From contig NZ_JASHKR010000003.1 of NCBI RefSeq assembly GCF_030056815.1, positions 1 through 64,000 on the forward strand: a stretch of 64,000 nt of DNA, written 5' to 3'. The notes under the pieces are model-generated. The model searched no databases. It was not told the DNA's origin and saw only the letters and a program-made list of their open reading frames with translations. Of the stretch, positions 8,057-16,659 are shown piece after piece (position 1 is the stretch's first letter; each line of letters begins with the position of its first letter). Source of the DNA: Rhodococcus sp. IEGM 1379 (lineage in GTDB: Bacteria; Actinomycetota; Actinomycetes; Mycobacteriales; Mycobacteriaceae). Position numbers and translations under genes: made by a program.

Positions 8057-9346
8057 TCATCGGCTCCATCCCTCCCTAGACTTCGGCATCCCACTGGCGC
8101 CCCGGGCGCCTGGCTTGACGGCCAGCACTTGGTGAATCGTGAGGCGATGGGCTTCCTGGAAGCCGAGAGCACTGGCCGCGAGATACAGCAGCCAGGTACG
8201 AACACGTGGAGCACCCACCTCCGCGACAGCGGCGTCCCAGTTCTCCCGAAGGTTCGCCACCCACGCACGCAGCGTCAGTGCATAATGCTCGCGAAGCGCC
8301 TCACTGTCCCGAGTCTCGAATCCTGAACGTTCCAGTGCGTCAACAGTTTTACTCAACGGAAGGATCTCACCGTCGGGAAAGATGTACCGGTCGATGAAGC
8401 TGCGTCCGTCAACAACCTTGTCCGGCAATGATTTCACCGAGGCAATCGCGTGATTGAGCAAACGACCCTCAGGTTTCAGCAAGCCGTACAACTTGGCGGT
8501 GTAGATCGGCAGATTCGCCAAACCGACGTGCTCCGACATACCGATACTCGAAATCGCGTCGTACTGCCCGTCGTCGACGTCGCGGTAATCCTGCACCCGG
8601 ATTTCGATCCGATCCGTCAGTCCCGCATCGGATACCCGCCCTTTCGCGTACTCCACCTGTTCGCGACTGAGCGATACCCCGACCACATCCACGCCGTAGT
8701 TCTGCGCCGCATGCAGCGCCATCGAACCCCAACCGCAGCCGACATCGAGCACTCGCATCCCTGGCTTCAATCCCAGTTTGCGGCAGATGAGGTCAAGCTT
8801 TCCGCGTTGGGCATCCTCGAGCGTCTGAGTCTCGGTGGGCCAATACCCGCATGAATACACCATGCTCGAACCCAAAAACAGTTCGTAGAAAGCGTTTCCG
8901 ACGTCGTAGTGATGCGAGACTGTCTCCGAGTCACGAGATCGACTGTGCCGCCGACCTCGCTTGCGCCGCATCTCGATGGACGGAGGTTTCGGCGGCAACC
9001 CCAACGCGCCCAAGCTGACCAAGGTGGCACCGGATCGCAGGACTGCGCCCGCTGACATCTCCGAAATTCTGTGCTCACCAATCTGCGAGACCAGATCCGG
9101 CACGTCGAGCAGCGCAAAAATATCTCCGTCGATGTCCAAGTCGCCAGACACATACGCCCTCGCCAAACCAAGTTCGTCAGGCGAATAGAGCACTCTCCGC
9201 AACGCACGCCGGTTACGGAAATGGACCCGAGCTGCCGCGTCGGGCGGACCGGCCTGCGACCCGTCCCAACAACGCACACGAATGGGCAGTTTCGTGCCCA
9301 CCAGTTCCTCGAACACCGTCAAAATCTTGGTTGCAGCTCCAGTCAC
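8057..9346 (-). CDS. Cyclopropane-fatty-acyl-phospholipid synthase-type methyltransferase
   Basis: 429-residue SAM-dependent methyltransferase that modifies the double bond of unsaturated acyl chains. The N-terminal 130 residues are the CFA-synthase-specific domain; the SAM motif VLDVGCGWGSMALHAA is at about residues 195-210, followed by ISSIGMSEHVG and RYIFPDGEILPLS, both diagnostic. Start is a GTG at 9346 with AGGAGG eight bases upstream. Length and domain order match CFA synthase/UfaA1-like proteins rather than the shorter mycolic acid cyclopropane synthases. It could make cyclopropane or mid-chain methyl-branched (10-methyl) lipids; sequence alone does not decide. Confidence 0.88.
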   Translation of the reverse strand: MTGAATKILTVFEELVGTKLPIRVRCWDGSQAGPPDAAARVHFRNRRALRRVLYSPDELGLARAYVSGDLDIDGDIFALLDVPDLVSQIGEHRISEMSAGAVLRSGATLVSLGALGLPPKPPSIEMRRKRGRRHSRSRDSETVSHHYDVGNAFYELFLGSSMVYSCGYWPTETQTLEDAQRGKLDLICRKLGLKPGMRVLDVGCGWGSMALHAAQNYGVDVVGVSLSREQVEYAKGRVSDAGLTDRIEIRVQDYRDVDDGQYDAISSIGMSEHVGLANLPIYTAKLYGLLKPEGRLLNHAIASVKSLPDKVVDGRSFIDRYIFPDGEILPLSKTVDALERSGFETRDSEALREHYALTLRAWVANLRENWDAAVAEVGAPRVRTWLLYLAASALGFQEAHRLTIHQVLAVKPGARGASGMPKSREGWSR

Positions 9347-9442
9347 GAACCAACCCTCCTGAGAAAGTCTGTCAGCACTTGACTCAAAACCTACGCCCGA
9401 ACGTGGAGAATTTCGCGCGGTATGTCCGGTTTTAGCTTTCGC

Positions 9443-10939
9443 TCACGGTTCTACGAGCCCCGCCAGGAATTCCACCAGCAGACGCGTCGTCACCTCTCGC
9501 GGCAAGCTTTCGACAGCAGCAAGGACCGCCGCCATATCCAGCGGCGAGTCCCCCGAGCCCTTCGGATCCAGCCCCGCCGACGCGAGAGCTACCGCAACGG
9601 CCTCACTCGGCAGTGCAAGAACATCGTCGACGCTTACGTCGCCGCGGTCGAATGCAGCTGCAAGTTCGGCCAATGCCGGCGGCGGACCCGCTGCGGGCAG
9701 TCCCCGAACCTCGTCGGCGCCCAGCTTCAACGCACTCGACAGCTCATCGAGAACACTTTCTGTGACCGGGGTAATGGTCAGGTGCGTCGTTCGGGGAAGC
9801 GCCGTGCCATCGGGTTGCGTCGACGCCGGTTGCCCTTGCAGCACAAAGCCTCGAGTGCCGACTGCTGTAACCCAGCGGTGCGGATCCACTCGCCGATCTA
9901 CCGGAACCGACTCGTCAGTGGCTACGGCAAACAGCGGGCCGACTGGTGTTCCGACTACGCGCAACCCTTCGATGCTGCCAACTACCGCCACCAAGGAGTC
10001 CGTCGCCCGCTTTGCCTGCTGGACCAACCCTGCGTATCCCGACTCCCCGAGCACCTGAGAAATTGCCCAGGCACCGGCAAGCGCCGCAACGGATTTGGAA
10101 CCCATCAACGTTGGGTTGACCACGGGATAGCCCGGCCACGAAGTGAGACCGAAGTACTGCTTACGGTGGAGATCTCGTCCTCGGTACAGGATCACCGAGG
10201 CACCTTTCGGTGAGTATCCGTACTTATGGAGGTCCGCGGAGATACTCGTAACGCCGGGAACTCGGAAATCCCAGGCGGGCAGTTCACCCCACCAGGGCAA
10301 CGCCAATCCCCCGATGCAGGCGTCAACATGCAATGGAATTGATCGTGCACGAGCTACTTCCGCAATCTCGATGATCGGGTCGAGGGCTGCAAACGGATAG
10401 CTCGGTGCCGAGGCCACGATCAGTACGGTGTCCTCGCGAAGTGCATCCGCTATGTCCGCAGCGGCGACGCGGCCGGATGCAGGATCGACGGGTACCACCA
10501 CGAGCGTCAGACCGAGCAGATGCGCCGCTTTGTGAAACGCAGCGTGAGCTGTGGTTGGAAGAACCAGCGAGCCCTGCCCTGGCGGAAGACCGCGACGGTC
10601 GCGAGCCGCTTTGACTGCCAGAATGCAACTTTCAGTTCCACCGCTGGTGACGTTGCCGACCACCTCGTCGTCGCCATGGAGGAATCCACGAACGAAGCCG
10701 ACGAGTTCGCGTTCCATCACTGCAGTCGACGGGAACACCGTGGGATCAAGGCCGTTGACAGGTTGCACAAGTCGGGCCGCATCGGTGGCTAGCTGATCCA
10801 ATGCAGCCAATCCGCTGTCGTAGACATACGACAGGACCCGACCGCCGTGGGTGGGAGCGTCGTCTTCACGGAGGCTACGAAGTCTCTCGAGCACTTCGGC
10901 AGACCGACGCTCGATGGATGTTGTTTCAGTGGCGGTCAT
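9443..10939 (-). CDS. PLP-dependent decarboxylase/lyase (S1P-lyase/group II decarboxylase-like)
   Basis: 498-residue fold-type I PLP enzyme. GNVTSGGTESCILAVKAARD is the phosphate-binding region; VDACIGGLALPWW holds the aspartate that contacts the pyridine nitrogen; the PLP lysine is in SADLHKYGYSPKGAS. This motif set is shared by group II decarboxylases and sphingosine-1-phosphate lyases. ATG at 10939 has AGGAGA six bases upstream. It overlaps the end of the transporter gene by 14 bases, so the two form an operon: the transporter presumably imports the substrate or exports the product. Whether it decarboxylates an amino acid or cleaves an amino-alcohol phosphate is not decided. Confidence 0.8.
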   Translation of the reverse strand: MTATETTSIERRSAEVLERLRSLREDDAPTHGGRVLSYVYDSGLAALDQLATDAARLVQPVNGLDPTVFPSTAVMERELVGFVRGFLHGDDEVVGNVTSGGTESCILAVKAARDRRGLPPGQGSLVLPTTAHAAFHKAAHLLGLTLVVVPVDPASGRVAAADIADALREDTVLIVASAPSYPFAALDPIIEIAEVARARSIPLHVDACIGGLALPWWGELPAWDFRVPGVTSISADLHKYGYSPKGASVILYRGRDLHRKQYFGLTSWPGYPVVNPTLMGSKSVAALAGAWAISQVLGESGYAGLVQQAKRATDSLVAVVGSIEGLRVVGTPVGPLFAVATDESVPVDRRVDPHRWVTAVGTRGFVLQGQPASTQPDGTALPRTTHLTITPVTESVLDELSSALKLGADEVRGLPAAGPPPALAELAAAFDRGDVSVDDVLALPSEAVAVALASAGLDPKGSGDSPLDMAAVLAAVESLPREVTTRLLVEFLAGLVEP

Positions 10940-12299
10940 CGTTCTCCTGTGTGTTGTAGGCGCGCAATACGGCAAGGCTGATCATCACCAGAACAGCCGG
11001 CGCAACCGAGAAGCCCAGTGCGATCCCGGTGATCGCCGAATCCGGTTGGTCCACGGCCTTTCCGGCCTGCGAGGACACAAAGCCCGTCGACGCAAGAAAA
11101 AGTAAGAACACCGCCGGCCCGAGCGCGAGGCCTGCCGTTTCTGCGGCAGTCCAGATTCCGCTCAACGAACCGCCTCGCTGACGTCCGCCGATCCGGGCGT
11201 CGTCCTCGATCGCCTCGGGAAGCATTGCCAACGGGAAAACCTGCATACCGGCGTACCCGACGCCGGCCAACCCGACTGCGCCATAGATCCAGACTCCGCT
11301 GCCGAACGCTGCACAGGCCAAAAACAGTGTCGCGACAACAAAGATGATCGACGACAAAACGTAGCCGCGAAGTTTGCCGTGGCGACGCGAGTAGCGATAC
11401 CACAGCGGCATGATGAGCAGTGCCGGTCCGACCAAGGCCGCAAACAATCCGGTGATGGCATCTTCGTTTCCCATCACATAGGTAGCGAGATACTGAGCCC
11501 CAGCCAACATCACCGCCGTCGCGAGAGCTTGGAGAACAAAAACGATCACGAGCAATCGGAACGATCGAGTGCTGCGAATTGCGTCGAACCCATCGCGGTA
11601 TTGCGAAAGAAGCGAACCCACCGGAGCGTCGGCACGAGTCACGGTGCGACGGGCGGCGCCGTACACAGCCCAGAGCATCGCGCAGCACATCACTGCGGAT
11701 ACACCCACAGCCATCACCAGATAACCCGCAGCTCCGCCGCCCGCTACGTTGCGCAACGCCGGGCCACCTCCGCCGATCAACAGAATTGCCAAGGCCAGCA
11801 CGGCTATTCGAACGGAGATCAGGCGGGTGCGCTCGTGATAATCACCGGTCAATTCGGTGGCTAGCGCAATATACGGCACCTGAAAAAGGCTGTAGGCGCT
11901 TGCCGCCAGAAGAAAGAACACCAGCACCCAGGCGGCTCCGACGCCGGGCCCGCCGGATACCGGTGCCGCAAAGGTAAGGATGAACAGCAGCGGAAGGGCA
12001 AACGACCCGACCAGCATCAATGGCACGCGGGTACCGGTTCGATGCGAACTTCGATCACTGACGGTTCCGATCAACGGATCTATCAAGACGTCCGCGATCT
12101 TCGGAACAATCACCACCAACGACGCCAATCCGGCCGCCACACCGAGAGTATCGGTGAGGTAGTACGCCAGTACCAACCCCGGAAGTACACCAAATCCTCC
12201 GGTCCCGATGCTTCCGGCGGCATAGGCAGCAACAACGCCCTTCGACAGCCGTCCGTCGACTCGGTGCTCACCGCTCTGCACGGGCTTCTCTGTGGTCAC
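10926..12299 (-). CDS. MFS transporter, GPH (glycoside-pentoside-hexuronide) type
   Basis: About 457 residues with twelve predicted membrane helices. The loop PKIADVLIDPLIGTVSDRSSHRTGTRVP between helices 2 and 3 is typical of GPH-type cation symporters (D-P-x-x-G-x-x-x-D-R). Start is uncertain: the GTG at 12299 is chosen because it gives family length; another GTG lies at 12308. The last 14 bases overlap the PLP enzyme gene, so the two are cotranscribed. Substrate is not necessarily a sugar. Confidence 0.8.
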   Translation of the reverse strand: MTTEKPVQSGEHRVDGRLSKGVVAAYAAGSIGTGGFGVLPGLVLAYYLTDTLGVAAGLASLVVIVPKIADVLIDPLIGTVSDRSSHRTGTRVPLMLVGSFALPLLFILTFAAPVSGGPGVGAAWVLVFFLLAASAYSLFQVPYIALATELTGDYHERTRLISVRIAVLALAILLIGGGGPALRNVAGGGAAGYLVMAVGVSAVMCCAMLWAVYGAARRTVTRADAPVGSLLSQYRDGFDAIRSTRSFRLLVIVFVLQALATAVMLAGAQYLATYVMGNEDAITGLFAALVGPALLIMPLWYRYSRRHGKLRGYVLSSIIFVVATLFLACAAFGSGVWIYGAVGLAGVGYAGMQVFPLAMLPEAIEDDARIGGRQRGGSLSGIWTAAETAGLALGPAVFLLFLASTGFVSSQAGKAVDQPDSAITGIALGFSVAPAVLVMISLAVLRAYNTQENDDRH

Positions 12300-12446
12300 C
12301 GTCCACACACTATGTGCCCGACTCCAGTCTCGAAGCAAAAAGAATCTCGAAGACGCTAAGTCCGCATATTCTTCTCCGACCGCATGTAAAACTTGGACGG
12401 CACGAGCACACCGACGATCCCGCGCACACAACCGAAGGTCCTCGAG

Positions 12447-13103
12447 ATGACAATCCAGCCTTTGGCGCCGATCTGGCCGCCGCACGGTGTCACGATTTCA
12501 TGCGGACCGCTCAGCCTTGAATCGGTGAAAGACGAGGACTTACCCGAACTCGACGCACTGATTCGAGCCGGCATCCATCCGGCGGGCCAGATGCCATTCG
12601 TCGTGCCGTGGACCAACGGGACGCCTGACGAAGTATCTCGACGATTCATGCAGTACCACTGGTCGATTCGCGGGTCGATGACTCCCACAGCATGGACTTT
12701 CGAAACCGTCATTCGGCTCGACGGCAGGATAGTGGGCTGCCAAGGACTCTCTACCAGTAACTTTCCGGAGACTCGTACCGGCGAAACCGGCTCGTGGATC
12801 GGGCAGGAATTTCAGGCACGTGGTCTCGGCACTCTCGCCAGGCAAACGATGTGCGCGTTCGCTTTCGACTACCTGGGTGCCACGCGAATCACCTCGACCT
12901 CCTTTGCGGACAATCCTGCATCGCTCACCGTGTCCCGGAAAATCGGCTACCGAGATGCGGGAAGTATGGATCGGTTGACCGATTCAGGCCGGATGACGGT
13001 GCAGCAATTCCTCACCCTCGATCCCTCGGATTTTGTGCGCCCTATCGAACCCGTCGTCGTAAATGGTTCCGAATCCTTTCGATCCATGCTCGAGATTCTG
13101 TGA
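12447..13103 (+). CDS. GNAT-family N-acetyltransferase
   Basis: 218-residue GNAT protein. The acetyl-CoA-binding region reads GSWIGQEFQARGLGTLARQTMCAFAF (about residues 117-142; Q/RxxGxG/A-like), followed by RITSTSFADNPASLTVSRKIGYRDAG, the usual C-terminal GNAT motif where the last strand meets a conserved N-x-x-S. It most resembles RimJ/RimL-type acyltransferases. The ATG at 12447 has AAGG ten bases upstream. Divergent from the GPH-transporter operon. Substrate unknown. Confidence 0.82.
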   Translation: MTIQPLAPIWPPHGVTISCGPLSLESVKDEDLPELDALIRAGIHPAGQMPFVVPWTNGTPDEVSRRFMQYHWSIRGSMTPTAWTFETVIRLDGRIVGCQGLSTSNFPETRTGETGSWIGQEFQARGLGTLARQTMCAFAFDYLGATRITSTSFADNPASLTVSRKIGYRDAGSMDRLTDSGRMTVQQFLTLDPSDFVRPIEPVVVNGSESFRSMLEIL

Positions 13104-13165
13104 GAATGATCCCGCGTGTTCCCTCCGTGAGACCAGGTCCTGTTCGAACGTGATCTCACCTATCG

Positions 13166-14278
13166 TCATTGAGTCTGGACATACTCGTCGAGGAATTGCT
13201 GTGTCGTCTCGGCAATCGCCGCCGCGTGGGCATGGAACAGGTAGTGGTGGCCGACCATAATAGTGACCTGCTGGATCGCCGGGTTGCTGATCGCGGCGCG
13301 GTGCGAGGGTTCCCATTCCGGTTCCACCGCGAGGGAGGAGGAGGCGAGGATCGACAGCGTCGGTAGCGTCGGCGGGAACACGGCACCCTCGGCGCCTCGC
13401 ACGTTTTCCGCCCCGCGGGCCATTTCGTCCAGCAGGGTCGGGTTCAACACCCACGAGTACGCGCGTAGGTATAGGTCCTGCTGCTCCGAGGTGTACTGGG
13501 ACGCGTCGCCCAGACTGTCCCGGTAGTCGGCCACCAATCCCAGGTAGTCGGTGCTCTTGTCCAGGGCGATCAGGTCTCGGGTGCCGCCGACAGCGTTGAC
13601 GCCGGCCATCCAACTCGGCCAGTCCGGGGAGCCCTGGGCGCCGTCGGAGGTGTAGCGCTCGTCGTCCAGACCCACCACTGCTGCGACTTCTTCCGGGTGG
13701 TGGGTGACCCACCACATCGCGTACAGACCCGAAATCGAATGGGGCATCAGGACATAGGGACCGCCGAGTCCCAACTCCCGGAGCGCGGTCCGGGTCTCGT
13801 CGACGATCGCCTCGCTGGTTCGGGGGGCGTCGGTGCCGTCGCTCAGGCCCAGCCCGAAAGGCTCGACGGTGACGACCGTGTTCTGCTCGGCCAGGCGCCG
13901 AGCCAGCGGGGCGAAGCCGAGGATCGGTTCCGGCGTGCCTAGGCCGGGCATCAGGACGATGGTTCGCGGCCCCGACCCCTGGACTGCGACGCTCATCCGG
14001 TGCCCGTCCACGTCCACATACCGATGCTCGGGGCCGATCAACTGCTCGACGGCCTGCTTGTCGCGCGGCGTCTGCCACCAATGAACCGCCGCTGAAATTG
14101 CAACGGCAACAACGACTACCGAGACCAACCCGACGAAAATCCATCGCACTACACGAAATAGCCTGCGCCGCGGCTTCGGAAGCGTCGAATTCGCTGCCCC
14201 ACTCGGTCGATCGTCGTCGGCCTGCACTCCTGATTCCACGTCGACGGTAGACGGATCAGGCCTCTCCAGTGTCCCCAT
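13166..14278 (-). CDS. Membrane-anchored alpha/beta hydrolase, GC-rich
   Basis: 370 residues. A charged N-terminus of about 45 residues is followed by one transmembrane helix (FRVVRWIFVGLVSVVVVAV, about 40-62), then an alpha/beta-hydrolase domain facing outward: IVLMPGLGTPEP (oxyanion region), VLMPHSISGLYAMWW (nucleophile serine with proline in place of the usual first glycine) and MVGHHYLFHAHA (likely catalytic histidine). Two sampled 60-base lines (13561, 13861) are 72-73% GC against about 58% in a line of the neighbouring acetyltransferase gene, suggesting acquisition from a higher-GC donor. Substrate unknown. Confidence 0.75.
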   Translation of the reverse strand: MGTLERPDPSTVDVESGVQADDDRPSGAANSTLPKPRRRLFRVVRWIFVGLVSVVVVAVAISAAVHWWQTPRDKQAVEQLIGPEHRYVDVDGHRMSVAVQGSGPRTIVLMPGLGTPEPILGFAPLARRLAEQNTVVTVEPFGLGLSDGTDAPRTSEAIVDETRTALRELGLGGPYVLMPHSISGLYAMWWVTHHPEEVAAVVGLDDERYTSDGAQGSPDWPSWMAGVNAVGGTRDLIALDKSTDYLGLVADYRDSLGDASQYTSEQQDLYLRAYSWVLNPTLLDEMARGAENVRGAEGAVFPPTLPTLSILASSSLAVEPEWEPSHRAAISNPAIQQVTIMVGHHYLFHAHAAAIAETTQQFLDEYVQTQ

Positions 14279-14317
14279 GGGGCCAACCTAACCGACGCCG
14301 CTCGCACCGCGAGGGGT

Positions 14318-14338
14318 TTTACTACAATGCGTAGTAAA
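14318..14338. promoter_or_regulatory. Palindrome upstream of the GC-rich hydrolase
   Basis: Perfect 8-bp arms TTTACTAC and GTAGTAAA separated by five bases (AATGC), centred 50 bases before the hydrolase ATG. The TACTA/TAGTA arms look like operators of BlaI/MecI-type repressors, but no such regulator lies in the window. Candidate operator only. Confidence 0.45.
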
Positions 14339-14590
14339 TAGATCTTGCGCGCGCTTGTTCGCTGAAATCGGAACTGCCAAAGTCACTGTTTGCCAGTCTC
14401 GCGAATCCGACACCCTGCAGCGATGACACAGTCGATCAGCTGCCTTCAGCCTCCTGCTCGAGCCTCTGCCATGGCGATTGAGCCAGTCGAATCACTCCCA
14501 CCGGGTCGCCCCGCGGACGTAACACCGCAGCGAGTATTCACGACCGTTCGGGTACCACATCTCGGTTAAATCACCGTAAGGAGCGATCCC

Positions 14591-14830
14591 ATGAGCAGCT
14601 TGGACATACAACGATGGTCGAACGACTTCACCGCGTTCACAAAGATGGTCTCGCAGGAGATCGATCGGTTCATCCTCCAGTTCAGTTGATCGGGTCTCAC
14701 AGCCACCGTTGCGAACTTGGGACTGCACTTCCCGCACATCGCCAGCATCCACAACGCAGTGGTAACGATACCCACCGACCGTTCACGATTCACAGAACTA
14801 CCCGTCTCAACGCCGAATTATCCGATATAA
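14591..14830 (+). pseudogene. Small ORF interrupted by an in-frame TGA
   Basis: An ATG at 14591 with AAGGAG seven bases upstream opens a 32-codon frame (begins MSSLDIQRWSNDFTAFTKMV) that ends in TGA at 14687-14689. The same frame then continues for 46 codons (begins SGLTATVANLGLHF) to TAA at 14828. Both halves have protein-like composition and there is no shift of frame, so this looks like one 78-codon gene broken by a single nonsense codon. Alternatively the first 32 codons are a genuine short gene. I do not recognise the product. It stands alone between the hydrolase and the PAS-ANTAR gene. Confidence 0.4.
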
Positions 14831-14884
14831 CTAGTCAACAGATACGTCCATGTGCGGGCACGGGTCGAGAACGAGAGGCGCGGA

Positions 14885-15523
14885 GTGGCGATTGAGACTG
14901 AGCTTGGTCCGACATCCGAGTCAGGTGCTCCCCACCGCGTCGGAGGTTTTCTCTATCACCGAATCGGCGACAGATGGGAGTGGTCAGACGCAGTTGCACG
15001 GATTCACGGTTATGCACCTGGACAGATCGTTCCGACGACAAAACTGTTGCTCTCGCACAAACACCCCGATGACCTCCGCCACGTCACGCAGACATTGCAT
15101 GCGATCCGTACATCAGGTGGCCCGTTCAGCAGTCGACACCGCATCATCGACACCACTGGAGCAACTCGATCGGTGGTCGTGGTCGGCGATAGAATCGTCG
15201 ACGAATCCGGTGACGTCGTAGGCAGTTCCGGTTTCTACATCGATATCACGGAGTCAGTCGGCCCCACGGTGAAGGAATCCGTCGACGAAATGGTCAATGA
15301 AATCACCGTCTCACGTAGCGTCATCGAACAAGCCAAAGGAATGCTGATGGTCGTCTACGAGATCCCGGCCGATCGCGCTTTCGACATCCTTGTCTGGCGA
15401 TCACAGGAGACGAACACCAAACTGAAATCCGTGGCTGAGCAGTTGATCACTCGGGTACGCGGAAATTTTCATGTATCGACGGTGCTGCGAAACCGGTTCG
15501 ATCAGATACTGCTCCACCACTGA
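14885..15523 (+). CDS. PAS-ANTAR domain regulator
   Basis: 212-residue two-domain protein. A PAS domain (about 25-130) includes DRWEWSDAVARIHGYAPG and GSSGFYIDITESV. The C-terminal ANTAR RNA-binding domain (about 145-200) reads RSVIEQAKGMLMVVYEIPADRAFDILVWRSQETN. ANTAR proteins bind paired hexaloop hairpins in nascent RNA and act as antiterminators; here a PAS ligand or redox signal would gate this. I chose the GTG at 14885 with GAGAGG six bases upstream; a GTG at 14852 in the same frame lacks a clear site. No target hairpins identified; transcribed alone. Confidence 0.82.
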   Translation: MAIETELGPTSESGAPHRVGGFLYHRIGDRWEWSDAVARIHGYAPGQIVPTTKLLLSHKHPDDLRHVTQTLHAIRTSGGPFSSRHRIIDTTGATRSVVVVGDRIVDESGDVVGSSGFYIDITESVGPTVKESVDEMVNEITVSRSVIEQAKGMLMVVYEIPADRAFDILVWRSQETNTKLKSVAEQLITRVRGNFHVSTVLRNRFDQILLHH

Positions 15524-15556
15524 GTCAACTGCGCCGACCGACAAAGGCGGTCAAGT

Positions 15557-15694
15557 CTAAGAACCGTCTAGGCTGCCTGCCGAACTGCCAGTCGCACTTC
15601 CGGTTACCGAGCCCGCATTGAGCCGATAGCTCAATGAGGCACTTTCGAAAACGATGTAAAAGAATGATCTGATCACAGCGGACACATCGAACAT
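15557..15694 (-). CDS. Small hypothetical protein, 45 residues
   Basis: 45-codon ORF beginning MFDVSAVIRSFFYIVF, with a short hydrophobic N-terminal stretch followed by a Gly/Ser-rich tail (GSVTGSATGSSAGS). GAGGAAGG lies about eight bases before the ATG. Composition is protein-like and resembles the short FxxVF...GS-rich proteins I associate with mycolate actinobacteria, but I cannot name a family. Possibly secreted or membrane-associated. The remaining 217 bases to the next gene hold nothing else convincing. Confidence 0.45.
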   Translation of the reverse strand: MFDVSAVIRSFFYIVFESASLSYRLNAGSVTGSATGSSAGSLDGS

Positions 15695-15911
15695 TGTTGG
15701 GCCTTCCTCATCACGGAATGTCCGACCGTTGTCAGCAGTCAGACAGAGGACAATTGTTGTCCTCGCTACGCGAACCATATACCTGAATATTCCACTCCAC
15801 CAAGCAATCCCGAGATGATCGATTTGCCGGAAACCCCTGTGTGCGCCGAAATCTCGAGAACACAAAGCCAAGATCCCACCCACACAACGCCGTCAATCGG
15901 ACGTTCCCGAA

Positions 15912-16454
15912 TTATCGCCCGGGCGCTACCGTGATCGTTCCCTGGCAGACTGCGTTCTGCGGATTGACAAACCTCCACCCCGCACCGGTCTCTACCGTGA
16001 CAGTGAACGAGACGGTTCCGGTTCCTGCCCAGGTTCGGTTGATTGGGATTCCAGGCTTTTGCTGCCAGGCCGCCTCATCGCTGACGCTTCGACCCGAAGC
16101 TCCAGTCGTCGCATTGTGCCAGTCTACTATCACTCGCGTGCCGTACCAATTGACTCCGAAGCTCGGAAGGAGACCGGCGGGCGGCCCACGCAGTTCATTT
16201 CCCCCGCTGAGCAGGATCGACGGTTCCAGCGCGGACCCACCCGGAGGGAGCGACTCTCCCGACGCAGCATTGACCGTCCAAGTGAACGACGGCGCCCAGA
16301 AGAGAGGATTCGCGCTCGAGCACGTCATTGTTGTCGACGTTGGCGGCGTGGGATCAGCACTCGCGACCGAGCCTCCTCCAACTGCTACCGCGGTACCCAT
16401 CCCGACAACGGCGAGTGTCGCGGCGCCGATTCGGCGCGCCAGCTGGTTGGTCAT
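15912..16454 (-). CDS. Secreted hypothetical protein
   Basis: 180 residues with a clear signal peptide (MTNQLARRIGAATLAVVGMGTAVAVGGGSVASA, cut about residue 34). The mature part contains cysteines at each end (TMTCSSANP and NAVCQGTI) that could pair, and an Ig-like beta-rich composition (GTGTVSFTVTVETGAGWRF). AGGAGCGATC precedes the ATG at 16454. No family recognised with confidence. Exported cell-envelope or soluble protein; function unknown. Single-gene unit. Confidence 0.7.
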   Translation of the reverse strand: MTNQLARRIGAATLAVVGMGTAVAVGGGSVASADPTPPTSTTMTCSSANPLFWAPSFTWTVNAASGESLPPGGSALEPSILLSGGNELRGPPAGLLPSFGVNWYGTRVIVDWHNATTGASGRSVSDEAAWQQKPGIPINRTWAGTGTVSFTVTVETGAGWRFVNPQNAVCQGTITVAPGR

Positions 16455-16659
16455 GATCGCTCCTCTTCTTCTCCGAAATCGCAAGAACCCAAATATCCTC
16501 TGCACCTTACATATCCGGAGTCACAGCACAATTCGTTACAGTTTCGATTATTCACTACGACGTTGCGATGAGGAGTCGCCGCACCCACTCGAGTAGTAGA
16601 CGATCGACATGCCACCGGCTGCAAACGTGAAATTGGCTGGCACCCGGGATTGGATTGCC

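Noticed and set aside
14591-14830. Selenocysteine-containing protein at the in-frame TGA
   Set aside because: No selenocysteine insertion hairpin is evident after the TGA and no sel genes are in view; a nonsense mutation is simpler.
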